A DNA stretch of 64,000 nt from Falsiroseomonas bella (GTDB lineage: Bacteria > Pseudomonadota > Alphaproteobacteria > Acetobacterales > Acetobacteraceae), in NCBI RefSeq assembly GCF_003173615.1, contig NZ_QGNA01000001.1, forward strand, positions 558,001 to 622,000. The letters are read 5' to 3'. Position 1 is the first letter of the stretch; every line of letters starts with the position of its first letter. This document shows, in pieces, positions 9,403-19,138 of the stretch. The notes under the pieces are model-generated. The model searched no databases. It was not told where the DNA came from and worked only from the letters and a program-made list of their open reading frames with translations. Position numbers and translations under genes: made by a program.

Positions 9403-10668
9403 ATGCCGGATGACGCGATGCCCGCCACGACCTTCGAGGCGAAGCTCGACAAGCTGGCCGCGCTGGCGGTGCGCGTGGGGCTGAACCTGCGCCCTGGCCA
9501 GGAAGTGGTCATGACCGCGCCGCTGGAAGCGATGCCGCTGGTGCGCCGCATCGCGGAGCACGCCTACAAGGCCGGCGCGACGCTGGTGACGCCGCTGATC
9601 TCGGACGACGCGGTGGCGCTGGCGCGCTACCGCCACGCGCATCCGGCCGAGGCCTTCGACGTCGCGCCGGGCTGGCTGTTTAACGCCATGGCCGAGGCTT
9701 TCCGGGCTGGCGCGGCGCGGCTTGCGGTGGTGGGCGACGACCCGACGCTGCTCTCGGCCGAGGATCCCGAGAAGGTGGCGCGCGCCAACAAGGCGCGCAG
9801 CATGGCCTATCGCCCGGCGCTGGAACTGATCACCAGCTTCTCGATCAACTGGAACCTGGTGCCGGCCGCGACGCCGGGCTGGGCGCGCCAAGTGTTTCCG
9901 GGCGTGCCGGACGACGAAGCCGTGGCAAAGCTGTGGGACGCGATCTTCGCCGCCTGCCGCGTGGAGGTGGCCGATCCTGTCGCCGAATGGGCGCGGCACA
10001 ATGCGACGCTGCATGCCCGCACCGCCTTCCTCAACGGCAAGGATTTTGCGGCCATCCATTTCCGTGGCCCCGGCACGGATCTGCGCGTGGGACTTGCCGA
10101 CGGGCATCTCTGGGCGGGCGGGGCGGAGCCGGCGAAGAACGGGATCACCTGCAACCCGAACATCCCGACGGAAGAGGTCTTCACCACGCCGCACCGCCTG
10201 CGCGTGGACGGCACCGTGCGCTCGACCAAGCCGCTCGCCTACCAGGGCACGCTGATCGAGGACATTTCCGTTCGTTTTGAAAGTGGGCGGATTGTCGAGG
10301 CTAATGCGTCGAAGGGCGCCGAGGTGCTGCGCAAGGTGCTGACCACGGACGAGGGCGCGGCGCGGCTCGGGGAGGTGGCGCTGGTGCCGCATTCCTCGCC
10401 GATCTCGAAATCGGGCCTGCTGTTCCGCAACACGCTGTTCGACGAGAACGCGGCAAGCCACATCGCGCTCGGCCAGGCCTACACCACCTGCCTGCGGGAC
10501 ACCGCCGGCGTGCCGAAGGACAAGCTCGCGGAACGCGGCGCCAATGCCTCCCTGATCCATATCGACTGGATGATCGGATCGGGCGGGGTGGACCTTGACG
10601 GCGTGACGAAGTCCGGCGCCGTGGAGCCGCTGATGCGCAAAGGGGAATTCGTGGCGGGGCCGGTGTGA
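9403..10668 (+). CDS. M29-family aminopeptidase
   Basis: A 421-residue metallopeptidase of family M29 (AmpS / thermophilic aminopeptidase type), which removes N-terminal residues from peptides using a two-metal centre. The metal-ligand regions are visible: [41 protein letters not shown] and [16 protein letters not shown]. The ATG at 9403 has AGGA at suitable spacing; the longer frame reads back into tlpA. It lies 16 bp after the tlpA-like gene on the same strand and is probably cotranscribed. No signal peptide is seen, so it should be cytosolic. Confidence 0.93.
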   Translation: MPDDAMPATTFEAKLDKLAALAVRVGLNLRPGQEVVMTAPLEAMPLVRRIAEHAYKAGATLVTPLISDDAVALARYRHAHPAEAFDVAPGWLFNAMAEAFRAGAARLAVVGDDPTLLSAEDPEKVARANKARSMAYRPALELITSFSINWNLVPAATPGWARQVFPGVPDDEAVAKLWDAIFAACRVEVADPVAEWARHNATLHARTAFLNGKDFAAIHFRGPGTDLRVGLADGHLWAGGAEPAKNGITCNPNIPTEEVFTTPHRLRVDGTVRSTKPLAYQGTLIEDISVRFESGRIVEANASKGAEVLRKVLTTDEGAARLGEVALVPHSSPISKSGLLFRNTLFDENAASHIALGQAYTTCLRDTAGVPKDKLAERGANASLIHIDWMIGSGGVDLDGVTKSGAVEPLMRKGEFVAGPV

Positions 10669-10777
10669 GGCGGCCAGACATCTCCGGAACAGCACTGTGT
10701 CGCGGATCGCCATGAAAGCCGCAACAGACAAGCCGTAGCGCACACAAAACCATTCGGTAGATTTCAGATCTTCTGTT

Positions 10778-10794
10778 TTCGCGCAATGGTTGTG
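10778..10794 (+). repeat. 17-bp repeat, copy 2
   Basis: Second exact copy of TTCGCGCAATGGTTGTG, 72 bp upstream of the giant RTX gene in the 197-bp AT-richer intergenic region 10669-10865. An inverted half-match, ACCATT, lies at about 10749-10754. No clear -35/-10 pair could be assigned in this gap. Confidence 0.4.
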
Positions 10795-10865
10795 TTTTGC
10801 CGACCGTTGCGCACGCCTGGGTTCATGTCGTACCGAGCTCGGATCGGAACGGCATCGAGGCGCTC

Positions 10866-13800
10866 ATGGCTCGTCAGACCATCTGGTTCGGCACGCGCGC
10901 GGTGGACTTTCTCGACCCCGTCACGGGCGAGCAGATCGGCGTGCTCGACGAGGCTTCCGATTTCTTCACGCGGCGCCTCGCCTCGGGCGAATTCGATACC
11001 GACCAGGTCACCGCCCAGCAGCTTCTGGCGTTCATCGGCACGACCGAGCAGATCGCGACGCTCGGCATAGACCTGTCGGACGGCGTGGTGGACGCGCCGA
11101 ACGCACCGCGTCCGGACGTCACCCTGGTCGGCGACCTGCAGGTCGGCGAAGGCGTCGTTGCGCACAACATCGCCGATGTCACGGGCGGAACCCGGGTCAC
11201 CGACCTGACCGGGGCGCTCGGAGAAGAGGACCCCGTCCGGATCAGCGGCCATGGCCGCGCGAATGGTGCGGTCCTCGCCGCGGCGATCACGGAGGGCGGC
11301 GGGACGGGGAACTACGTCACCTTCTCGAATGGGCTGGGCTTCGGGCTGATCGGCGGCTCGGGATGGGATCCGGGCGGCAACGCCACCCGCCTGAACGACG
11401 GAGAAAGCATCACCTTCACGCTGGCCGGCGGCCGCATGCTGGCAGAGGCGAGCTTCACCGTTCGCGTGCTGAACGCCGGCGCGACCACCATCGCTCTCGA
11501 CAGCGACGGCCGCACGATCCGCGACACCAATGACGCGGCGCAGGGCGGCTTCGTGCAGGACGGATCGGCCGGCGAGGTGCTGATCCGCGACGTCGCGGAC
11601 GGCACCCGGGTGCGCATCCTGTTCGACGCCGGCCAGGTGCTGGTCGGCGATGCGGCGATCGAGGCCGCGGCATTCCTCGCCGCCTTCGCGGAGGCTGGCG
11701 GGGCTGCGCTGACGCTCGGCTCCGTGGTGGGGAATGCCATCGGCTGGTCGGCGGACGACCTGATCCTGGAGACGCGCGACGCGGAGGAGACGATCGTCAA
11801 CCGTGCACCCGATGCACGCGACGACGCCTTCGGTGCAACGCCGGGCGGCGCCGACGTCACGGCCGCGCTGCTCTCGAACGACGTCGATCCGGAAGGCCTG
11901 CCGCTGCAGGTCGTCGCAGTCGGGCCGGCTTCCTCCGGCTTCGTATCCCTGGTGGACGGCGTCGTCGCCTATACCGCCGATGCCGCTGCCTATCGCGCGC
12001 TCGGCGAAGGCCAGACGCTGGACGTGACCTTCACCTACACGGTGCGCGACGCCGGCGGGCTGGAGGACACGGCGACGGCGACGCTGACGCTGACCGGCGT
12101 GAACGACGCGCCCGTGGCAGCCGACCTGATCGTGATGGCGCCCGGCGGCAGCGCATCGTCCTGGGCTTTCCCGGCCTACGATGCCGAGCCGGGCGCGCTC
12201 GATTTCGAGATGACCTCAGGGCCGGCCAAGGGCCGCGTCACGCTGTTTCCGGGCGGCACCTTCACCTTCGACCCTGGCGAGGACTTCGCCGCTCTGCCGG
12301 CGGGCGGCTCCGAAGTGGTCTCCTTCAGCTATGTCGCCATGGACGAAGACGCGGCGCTCTCCGCGGAGCGCACGGTCACGCTCGTCGTGCTCGGGGGCGC
12401 GCTCGCACCGGGCAGCGACGCGGACGACACGGTGGCGCCGAGTGCGGCCGCGCAGCTGATCGACCCCGGCCTCGGCAACGACAGTGTGGATGCCGGGGGC
12501 GGCGACGACGCCATCCTGCACCGCGCGGGCGAGGGCCAGGACAGCGTGGATGGCGGCGACGGCCGGGACACGCTGGTCGTCGTCGCGAACGCGGTCACCA
12601 TCACCGCGGCGGGGGGCAGGCTCGTCGTGCAGACCGGCCCGGGCTCCGGCGTGACGGCCACCTCCATCGAGGAGATCGTCCTGCGCGGCACCGACGGCAG
12701 CGACAACGTCGTCATCTCGGGCGACCTCGCATCGGTCGGGGTATCGCCGAACACGGTGCGGGTGGATGGCGGAGACGGCGACGACGTGATCAACGGCGCG
12801 CTGCTTGCCGGCACGCCGCCGGTGCGGCTGGTCGCCGATGGCGGCGCCGGCAACGACCAGATCACCGGCGGCGACGCGGACGACATCCTCTCCGGCGGCG
12901 ACGGCGACGACAGGCTCGGCGGCGGCGCCGGGCTGAACGTGCTCTACGGCGGCGCCGGCGCCGACACCTTCGAGGGCGGGCAAAGCAACCAGCAGGAGGT
13001 CTTCGTCCTGGTGGCCGGCGAGGCGAATGGCGACGTGCTGCGGAACGTCGACGGCTTTGGCTACAGCGACATCTTCGTCACCCTCCCGCGCGACAACGTC
13101 TTCCTCGTCGGCTACGGCGGCGCGCCAGCGATCGACCTGGGCGGCGGGACCTGGCAGATCGGCGGCGACGTCATCCGTTTCGAAAGCGACTTCGGACCCT
13201 GGCTCCCCACCGCGGACGTCTTCATCTTCGTCCACGAGATGCCGACCGACTTCTTCACGCCCATCGCCGCGCCGGATGGCCTTGTGTTCGGCTCACCGGA
13301 TCCGAACCAGGGCTTCGCGCCGGTGGAGGTCAGCGGCACGCTTCTCGCGAACGACCGCGACCCCGACGGCTCGCCGCTCAGGATCAAGTGGGTGACCGAT
13401 GTCGTGCTGCTCGGCGTCACCTCGCCTCTCGGCGGCTGGGATGCGCGGTTCGATGTCTTCGGATCCGAGCCGGCCGTGTTCCTGCAGGGCGATGACGGCA
13501 GCCAGACGCTCACCTTGGACAGCGCCTTCTTCGGCGCCATGGCGCTAGGCCAGACGGCGGAATTCACCTTCGCCTACACGATCTTCGACCAGGCCGGCTT
13601 CGAGAGCCGTGCAACAGGCTGGCTCAGCATCGCCGGCACCGCCGACGACGCGACGATCGGCGGCGATCTTGCCGCCGCTGCCAGCCTCGCCGGCCCGCAG
13701 GTCGGCGGTCGCGCGACCATCGCCGATCCCGATATCGGCGAGGCCGTCTTCACGCTGCCTTCGGGCCTGTCCGGCAGCTACGGCCAGTTCACCTTCGATG

Positions 13801-16127
13801 TCGCGACCGGCGAGTGGACGTATCTGCTGGATGGCGAGAACGCGGATGTGCTGGCGCTCGCGCCGGATGAGACGCTGCAGGACAGGCTGCGCATCACCTC
13901 CCTCGACGGCAGCGCCGAGGCCGAGATCGTGGTCGAGCTGCGCGGCAATGCGCCGCCCGTGGCGGAGGCGGATTTCCTCTTCTACCGCGCGACAGAACCC
14001 GGCGAAGTGCTCGGGGTCATCGACATCACGGATGCCTTGCTCGCGAACGACAGCGATCCCGAAGCCCAGCCGCTTGAGATCGTCGGCGTCGGGGAGGTGA
14101 CCTTCGCGTGGGATCCGACCCCGCCGGACAGCATCATGCCGGAGGTGACGCTGCAGAACGGTCGCGTCCTGCTCGAGACGGACGACTTCTACCGGACGCT
14201 GTGGGAGCGGGAGGGGGCGACCTTCGACATCGCCTACACGATCCGCGACGCCGGCGGCCTGGAAGCCACGGTCACCGCCGGCATCACGCTGGTCGGCGTC
14301 AACGATCCTGGCACCATCACCGGATCGCTGACGGCCCGTATCGATGCGTCCAACCCCTGGGCCTTCGCCCAAGGCGAGCTCCTCATCGAGGATGCCGACT
14401 TCGGCATGTGGTTCGCGGACGCAGATCCGGCCGATGTGTCCGGGCCGTACGGCAGCTTCGGCTTCGATCCGTATTCCGGCGCCTGGAGCTTTACCTACGA
14501 TCCGACGACGCAGGCTTCCCAGGCGCTGCTGCCAGGCGACTTGGTGACCGAGACTCTGACCGTCACGCTTCTCGACGGCGGCGCCAGCCGCACCATCGCG
14601 GTCAACATCTTCGTGCCGTCCGCCGGCCCGCCGCCTGTCTTCCTTGCCGACATCGCCGCCGGCATGGGCGGCTTCCGCATGCTCGGCGACGAGGATGTCA
14701 CGGCGGACGGCCTCGGCGTGGCGCTCGCCACCGTCGGCGACCTGAATGGTGACGGCCGGTCGGACCTGATCGTCGGCGCACCGCGCAACAGCGCGGGCGG
14801 CGTCGAGGCCGGCGCCGCCTATGTGGTGTTCGGCAAGGCGGACGGCGCCGCGGTGCCGCTGGAGAACGTCGCAGCCGGCCAGGGCGGCTTCGCGATCATC
14901 GGCGAGACGGGTCAGGATCTGGCCGGCACATCGGTCTCCGCGATCGGAGACATGAACGGTGACGGGCTGCCCGAGATGCTCATCAGCGCGCTGTCGCTCG
15001 ATCCGACCGGCACGGGGCGCAATGGCGCGGCCTATGTGGTCTGGGGGCAGGCCGACAGCACGGCGGTGAACCTGGACGACGTCGCCGCCGGCACGGGCGG
15101 GTTCAAGGTGATCGGCAGCGACGGCCAGTTGGCCGGCGATGTCGTGCGAGCCGTCGGCGACCTCAACGGCGACGGGCTGCCGGACTTCGCCATCACCTCC
15201 CGCGGCAGCAACAACGGGGGCGAAAGCCCGGGCCTCGTGCATGTCGTCTGGGGCAAGGCGGATGGCGATCCGGTCGCCCTCGCCGACGTCACCGCGGGCA
15301 CGGGCGGCTTCGTCATCACCGGCGAGGATGGCGGCCAGCGCATCCTGCAATCGCTGACTTCGATCGCGGACCTGAACGGCGACGGGCTGCGCGAGATCCT
15401 GATCGGCAGCGAAGCCTGGACGCAGGGCGACGAGGCGCTGGGGCGGGCCTATGTCGTCTGGGGCAAGGCGGATGGCGGCGCGGTGGACCTCGCCGCGGTC
15501 GCCACGGGCAATGGCGGCTTCGCCATCACCCTGGGCGGCCAGGGCGCGTGGAGCGCCTCGGTGTATGTCTCCTCCCTCGGCGACATCAATGGCGACGGGC
15601 TGGAGGAGATCCTGCTCGGCTCGCCCTTCGCCGATGCGCATGCCGAGGATGTGGGCGGGGCCTTCGTCGTGTGGGGCAAGGCGGATTCCGCGCCGGTCGA
15701 GATCGACCTGGCCGGCACGGCGCCTTTCGCGGGCTTCCGCATCCAGGGGGAGGCCGCTTATGACTTCGCCGGCTTCTCCGTGGCCGACGCGGGCGACATG
15801 AACGGCGACGGCAGGTCCGACATCCTGATCGGCTCCCCGTACAACGACGCGGGCGGCGACTTCGCTGGCGCGGCCTATCTCGTCTGGGGCCAGGACGATC
15901 TGGATACGATCACGCTTTCGGGGCTGGCGCAGAACGGCCATGGCGTGAAGTTCATCGGCGCCGCACCGGGCGACGGGGTCGGCTGGGCTGTCGGCTCGGC
16001 CGGCGACATGAATGGCGACGGCCGTGGCGAAGTGCTGATCGGGCAGATCAGCTTCACGTCCCCCCTGCCCGATCCCGGCTCGGCCTATGTCGTGTTCGCG
16101 CAGTCGGATTGGATCGTCACCCCGTGA
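10866..16127 (+). CDS. Giant RTX / VCBS / FG-GAP surface or secreted protein
   Basis: A 1753-residue modular protein. Residues 1-~300 form an unrecognised N-terminal region without a signal peptide. A cadherin-like/VCBS module follows at ~311-440 (starting NRAPDARDDAF, ending TLTGVNDAP). RTX-type calcium-binding nonapeptides (GGxGxDxI/L) occupy ~535-710, and further VCBS-type modules ~918-1028 and ~1141-1251. The C-terminus from ~1261 has seven FG-GAP/integrin-alpha-like repeats, each with a calcium loop like DLNGDGLPD and a YVVWGKAD strand; seven units suggest a closed propeller. The ATG at 10866 has GAGG five bases upstream; an in-frame TTG at 10797 would add 23 residues. Such proteins are usually type I secreted adhesins, but no secretion genes are nearby and the last repeat runs to the stop. 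Role inferred. Confidence 0.88.
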   Translation: MARQTIWFGTRAVDFLDPVTGEQIGVLDEASDFFTRRLASGEFDTDQVTAQQLLAFIGTTEQIATLGIDLSDGVVDAPNAPRPDVTLVGDLQVGEGVVAHNIADVTGGTRVTDLTGALGEEDPVRISGHGRANGAVLAAAITEGGGTGNYVTFSNGLGFGLIGGSGWDPGGNATRLNDGESITFTLAGGRMLAEASFTVRVLNAGATTIALDSDGRTIRDTNDAAQGGFVQDGSAGEVLIRDVADGTRVRILFDAGQVLVGDAAIEAAAFLAAFAEAGGAALTLGSVVGNAIGWSADDLILETRDAEETIVNRAPDARDDAFGATPGGADVTAALLSNDVDPEGLPLQVVAVGPASSGFVSLVDGVVAYTADAAAYRALGEGQTLDVTFTYTVRDAGGLEDTATATLTLTGVNDAPVAADLIVMAPGGSASSWAFPAYDAEPGALDFEMTSGPAKGRVTLFPGGTFTFDPGEDFAALPAGGSEVVSFSYVAMDEDAALSAERTVTLVVLGGALAPGSDADDTVAPSAAAQLIDPGLGNDSVDAGGGDDAILHRAGEGQDSVDGGDGRDTLVVVANAVTITAAGGRLVVQTGPGSGVTATSIEEIVLRGTDGSDNVVISGDLASVGVSPNTVRVDGGDGDDVINGALLAGTPPVRLVADGGAGNDQITGGDADDILSGGDGDDRLGGGAGLNVLYGGAGADTFEGGQSNQQEVFVLVAGEANGDVLRNVDGFGYSDIFVTLPRDNVFLVGYGGAPAIDLGGGTWQIGGDVIRFESDFGPWLPTADVFIFVHEMPTDFFTPIAAPDGLVFGSPDPNQGFAPVEVSGTLLANDRDPDGSPLRIKWVTDVVLLGVTSPLGGWDARFDVFGSEPAVFLQGDDGSQTLTLDSAFFGAMALGQTAEFTFAYTIFDQAGFESRATGWLSIAGTADDATIGGDLAAAASLAGPQVGGRATIADPDIGEAVFTLPSGLSGSYGQFTFDVATGEWTYLLDGENADVLALAPDETLQDRLRITSLDGSAEAEIVVELRGNAPPVAEADFLFYRATEPGEVLGVIDITDALLANDSDPEAQPLEIVGVGEVTFAWDPTPPDSIMPEVTLQNGRVLLETDDFYRTLWEREGATFDIAYTIRDAGGLEATVTAGITLVGVNDPGTITGSLTARIDASNPWAFAQGELLIEDADFGMWFADADPADVSGPYGSFGFDPYSGAWSFTYDPTTQASQALLPGDLVTETLTVTLLDGGASRTIAVNIFVPSAGPPPVFLADIAAGMGGFRMLGDEDVTADGLGVALATVGDLNGDGRSDLIVGAPRNSAGGVEAGAAYVVFGKADGAAVPLENVAAGQGGFAIIGETGQDLAGTSVSAIGDMNGDGLPEMLISALSLDPTGTGRNGAAYVVWGQADSTAVNLDDVAAGTGGFKVIGSDGQLAGDVVRAVGDLNGDGLPDFAITSRGSNNGGESPGLVHVVWGKADGDPVALADVTAGTGGFVITGEDGGQRILQSLTSIADLNGDGLREILIGSEAWTQGDEALGRAYVVWGKADGGAVDLAAVATGNGGFAITLGGQGAWSASVYVSSLGDINGDGLEEILLGSPFADAHAEDVGGAFVVWGKADSAPVEIDLAGTAPFAGFRIQGEAAYDFAGFSVADAGDMNGDGRSDILIGSPYNDAGGDFAGAAYLVWGQDDLDTITLSGLAQNGHGVKFIGAAPGDGVGWAVGSAGDMNGDGRGEVLIGQISFTSPLPDPGSAYVVFAQSDWIVTP

Positions 16128-16370
16128 CTCGACGGTCCCGCTTCGGCCCCTCTCGCCGGAGGGCTGGAACGCCTGCGCGTTCCGGCCGTCTGATCGCCGG
16201 GGCGCTCCGCGCCGCTTGCATGAGACCGGGCGCATGAAGGTTTGACCTTCATGCCCTCAGGCGCCGGCGCTGCGCTTGGCTCGTCATGCCGAAGGCATGC
16301 TTTCGCATGACGCGCTTGCGGCGGGTATCGCAAGCCCGGCGGGGTCCGGCGGGGTAGCCTACCCCGCCGC
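16128..16370. other. Intergenic spacer with small hairpins
   Basis: 243 bp between convergent genes, without a gene. It holds several short inverted repeats: GGAACGC/GCGTTCC near 16168, GCATGAAGGT/ACCTTCATGC, and CATGCCGAAGGCATG near 16286. Only the second is strong. Confidence 0.5.
16232..16254 (+). terminator. Hairpin after the giant RTX gene
   Basis: A perfect 10-bp stem, GCATGAAGGT (16232-16241) with ACCTTCATGC (16245-16254), and a three-base loop, about 100 bp after the RTX stop. It has no following T-run, so it may be a transcript-end hairpin and not a classical intrinsic terminator. Confidence 0.4.
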
Positions 16371-17354
16371 TCAGGTCCCCCCAGAGGCCTCCAGCAGCGG
16401 CTTCCAGCGCGCGATCTCGGCCTGCCAGAAGGCCTTCGCCCCCTCCGGCGTGGTGCGCTCGCCGCTGGCGGGCAGGCTCCCGAGTTCCACCATGCGGCGC
16501 CGGACCGCCTCATCCCCCAGCATGCCGAGAAGCGCCCGGTTCAGCCGCTCCACGATGGGGCGCGGCGTGCCGGGGGGTGCGAACAGCATGTTCCAGCCGG
16601 ACATGCGCATCGCGGGCAGCCCGGCCTCCGCCGTGGTCGGCGTGTCGGGCAGGGCGGAGACGCGCTGATCGGTGGTGATCGCATAGCCGCGGACGGCGCC
16701 CGAGCGGATCTGCTCGGAGTTGTTCGTCGTCTGGTCGCAGCCGAGGTCGAGGCGGCCCGCCAGCAGGTCGTTCATCGCAGGCCCGGTGCCGCGATAGGGC
16801 ACCAGCGTCACCTGCGTGCCGATCGCCTGCTGCAGCAACAGGCTGCAGAGATGGCTGGTGCCGCCGACGCCGGAATTGCCCAGGTTGAGCTTCGTCCCCT
16901 CCCGCCGCACCACCGCGACCAGCTCCGCCAGCGTGTTCGCGGGGAAGTCGCGGCGGGCGATGATGGACATCGGCACCTCGTTGATCATGCCGATCGGCTC
17001 CATCGCCGTCGGATCGAAGCTCAGGCGTGGGTAGAGGGTCGGGATGGTCGCCTGGGCCAGGCTGCCGAACAGGATCGTATACCCGTCCGGCCGGGCGGCC
17101 GCGACGCGCCCCTGCCCGATCGAGCCGCCGGCGCCGGACACGTTCTCCACCACCACCGTCTGGCCGAGATCGGCGCCGAGCGCGGGCGCGATGAGGCGGG
17201 CGATGGTGTCGGCCGGCCCGCCTGGCGCGAAGCCCACGATCATCGTGACGGGCCGCGTGGGGTAGGCGGGCGTCTGCGCCTGGGCCGGTGCACCGCGTGC
17301 GGCCAAGGCCCCGAGCGCCAGGTGCAACAGCGGACGGCGCGCAAGACGGGTCAT
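16371..17354 (-). CDS. Bug/TctC-family periplasmic solute-binding protein
   Basis: A 327-residue tripartite tricarboxylate transporter receptor. The N-terminal signal (MTRLARRPLLHLALGALAA, then AQAQ) is followed by the family opening YPTRPVTMIVGFAPGGPADTIARL. Also visible are VVVENVSGAGGSIG, the PDGYTILFGS segment and the LPDTPTTAEAGLP motif near the end. These receptors bind carboxylates or other small organic anions in the periplasm; most genomes of this type carry many orphan copies, as here, with no tctAB nearby. The ATG at 17354 has GGAGGGAG a few bases upstream. Substrate cannot be deduced. Confidence 0.93.
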   Translation of the reverse strand: MTRLARRPLLHLALGALAARGAPAQAQTPAYPTRPVTMIVGFAPGGPADTIARLIAPALGADLGQTVVVENVSGAGGSIGQGRVAAARPDGYTILFGSLAQATIPTLYPRLSFDPTAMEPIGMINEVPMSIIARRDFPANTLAELVAVVRREGTKLNLGNSGVGGTSHLCSLLLQQAIGTQVTLVPYRGTGPAMNDLLAGRLDLGCDQTTNNSEQIRSGAVRGYAITTDQRVSALPDTPTTAEAGLPAMRMSGWNMLFAPPGTPRPIVERLNRALLGMLGDEAVRRRMVELGSLPASGERTTPEGAKAFWQAEIARWKPLLEASGGT

Positions 17355-17444
17355 GGAACTCCCTCCGGGACGATCTGCGGAACAGTTTCGCCCTGGAGGC
17401 GCGCACCGCAAGCCTTCTGCGACGGGCAGGCGCCGGGGAGGCAC

Positions 17445-17473
17445 GAAAAGGGGCGGGCCCGAAGGCCCGCCCC
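17445..17473 (-). terminator. Rho-independent terminator of the 498-residue RTX gene
   Basis: On the minus strand GGGGCGGGCC pairs with GGCCCGCCCC around a stable TTCG loop, followed by TTTT. It begins about 25 bp after the RTX stop at 17498. The strongest intrinsic terminator in the RTX region. Confidence 0.8.
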
Positions 17474-17497
17474 CGTTCCGCCGCAGCGGTGCGACGG

Positions 17498-18994
17498 TCA
17501 GATGAAGGTGTCGCCGGCCACCGTGTTGTAGACCGTCCAGCCGGTCTTGATCACGATGTCGCTGTTCGCGTTGGTGCCGATGTTGATCGGCCCGGCGCCG
17601 ACCTGCTCGTTCCACTCGACGAGCAGGAGGTACTTGCCGTCGTAGTAGTCCTGCTTGCTGTCGTAGACCGCGAAGGAGCCGGCCTCGCCCTCGCCGCCGC
17701 CATAGACCTCCAGGACCTTGTCCTTGCCGAAGCTGCGCAGGTCGAACACGTCGTTGTTGCGCGCGCCGCGGACGTCGAAGAACTCGATGGAGTCGAATTC
17801 TCCGCAGTAGTCGTCGCTGCTGCGGGCGGCCCGCACCATGCTGCCGGCGTTGCCCCAGAAGAAGACGTCGCGCTCACCGTCGTTGGTGTTCATGACGCTG
17901 TCGTCGCCCCCGGTCATGTCGATCCGGTCGCGGCCGATGCCGTCCATCATCAGGTCGTCGCCGGCGCCACCGACAATGCTGTCGTTGCCGTCGGCGCCAT
18001 CGACGGTGTCGTCGCCGTCGCCGCCCATCACGGTGTCGGCGCCCGCATTGCCCTCGACGAGGTCGTCGCCCTCGCCGCCATCCACCACGTCGTTGCCGGC
18101 CTGGCCGGCCAGGTCGTCATTGCCCGCCTCGCCGAGGACGGTGTCGTGCTGGGCGCCGCCGTCGACCGTGTCGTTGTCGTCACCACCGGCCATCAGGTCG
18201 TTGCCGCGCCCGCCGTCCATCTGGTCGTTGCCGGCGCTGCCGTTGACCACGTCGTCGCCGTCGTCGCCGGCGAGCACGTCGTTGCCGGCGCCGCCGTCCA
18301 TCACGTCGTTGCCGGCATTTCCGTTGGCGACGTCGTCTCCGCCGCCGGTGGCGATAACGTCGTTGCCGGCGCCGCCGGTGACCACGTCGGCGCCGTCGCC
18401 GGTCGTGATGTCATCGTCGCCGTCCTCGCCGTTGACAACGTTGTTGCCGTCGCCCGCGTCGATGACGTCGTTGCCCGCGCCGCCATTGACCACGTCGTCG
18501 CCGTCGCCGGTCGTGATGCCGTCGTCGCCGGCGCCGCCGCTGACGACGTTGTCGCCCTCGCCCGCGTCGATGTCGTCGTTACCGGCGCCGCCATCGACCT
18601 GGTCATTCCCGAAACCCGCGACGATGGTGTCGTTGCCGTCGAAGCCGGACACCGTGTTGTCGCCGTCGCCGGCGTTGATCTTGTCGTTGTTCCAGCCGCC
18701 CTCGATCAAGTCGTCGCCGTTGCCCATGGTGATCCAGAGGTTCGGCAGGACGCTGTTGCCAGCGAGGACCGTGTTGTCCCCGCCGAGGTCGTTGATGACG
18801 ACCTTGCGGAACTGGCCGACGCCGCCCGCATCCAGGTCGACCGGCAGCAGCAGCGGCACGACGACGCCGGGGCGCACCTCCGCGTCGGCCTCGCCGGGAT
18901 CGATGAAGCCGTTGGACAGATCGATGCTGTCATTGACGAGGGGGTCGCCGTCCAGGACGAACTTCAGGCTGTCGGGTACCTTCAAGACGAACAT
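17498..18994 (-). CDS. RTX calcium-binding repeat protein (498 residues)
   Basis: An acidic protein with a non-repetitive N-terminal ~85 residues (MFVLKVPDSLKFVLDG). Some 28 near-tandem RTX nonapeptides of the GGxGxDxI/V type follow at residues ~90-350, and a ~150-residue C-terminal domain without repeats (FFDVRGARNNDVFDLRSFGK) ends VAGDTFI. RTX arrays bind calcium and fold into a beta-roll outside the cell, and usually leave by type I secretion using a C-terminal signal. The ATG at 18994 has AGGAGA eight bases upstream; the frame's earlier start lacks this. It lies directly downstream of the LuxR-type gene on the same strand and ends at a strong terminator. The repeat DNA is nearly tandem and may vary in number between strains. 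Confidence 0.9.
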   Translation of the reverse strand: MFVLKVPDSLKFVLDGDPLVNDSIDLSNGFIDPGEADAEVRPGVVVPLLLPVDLDAGGVGQFRKVVINDLGGDNTVLAGNSVLPNLWITMGNGDDLIEGGWNNDKINAGDGDNTVSGFDGNDTIVAGFGNDQVDGGAGNDDIDAGEGDNVVSGGAGDDGITTGDGDDVVNGGAGNDVIDAGDGNNVVNGEDGDDDITTGDGADVVTGGAGNDVIATGGGDDVANGNAGNDVMDGGAGNDVLAGDDGDDVVNGSAGNDQMDGGRGNDLMAGGDDNDTVDGGAQHDTVLGEAGNDDLAGQAGNDVVDGGEGDDLVEGNAGADTVMGGDGDDTVDGADGNDSIVGGAGDDLMMDGIGRDRIDMTGGDDSVMNTNDGERDVFFWGNAGSMVRAARSSDDYCGEFDSIEFFDVRGARNNDVFDLRSFGKDKVLEVYGGGEGEAGSFAVYDSKQDYYDGKYLLLVEWNEQVGAGPINIGTNANSDIVIKTGWTVYNTVAGDTFI

Positions 18995-19138
18995 GGCGTG
19001 TCTCCTGCCGAGTATTGCCGATGGGCCGGCGCCCACGCGGTCCGGACACTCCGGCGCGCAGGAGGAATCGTGCCGTTTCGGCGCAGGAGGCCGCGCCCCG
19101 AGGATTGATGGGAAAGAAATCCGCGAAAGGTAGTTCTT

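Noticed and set aside
17900-18700. Short regular direct repeats resembling a CRISPR array
   Set aside because: The ~27-bp periodicity is coding: it translates to RTX nonapeptides in one long frame, with no conserved repeat/unique spacer pattern and no cas genes.
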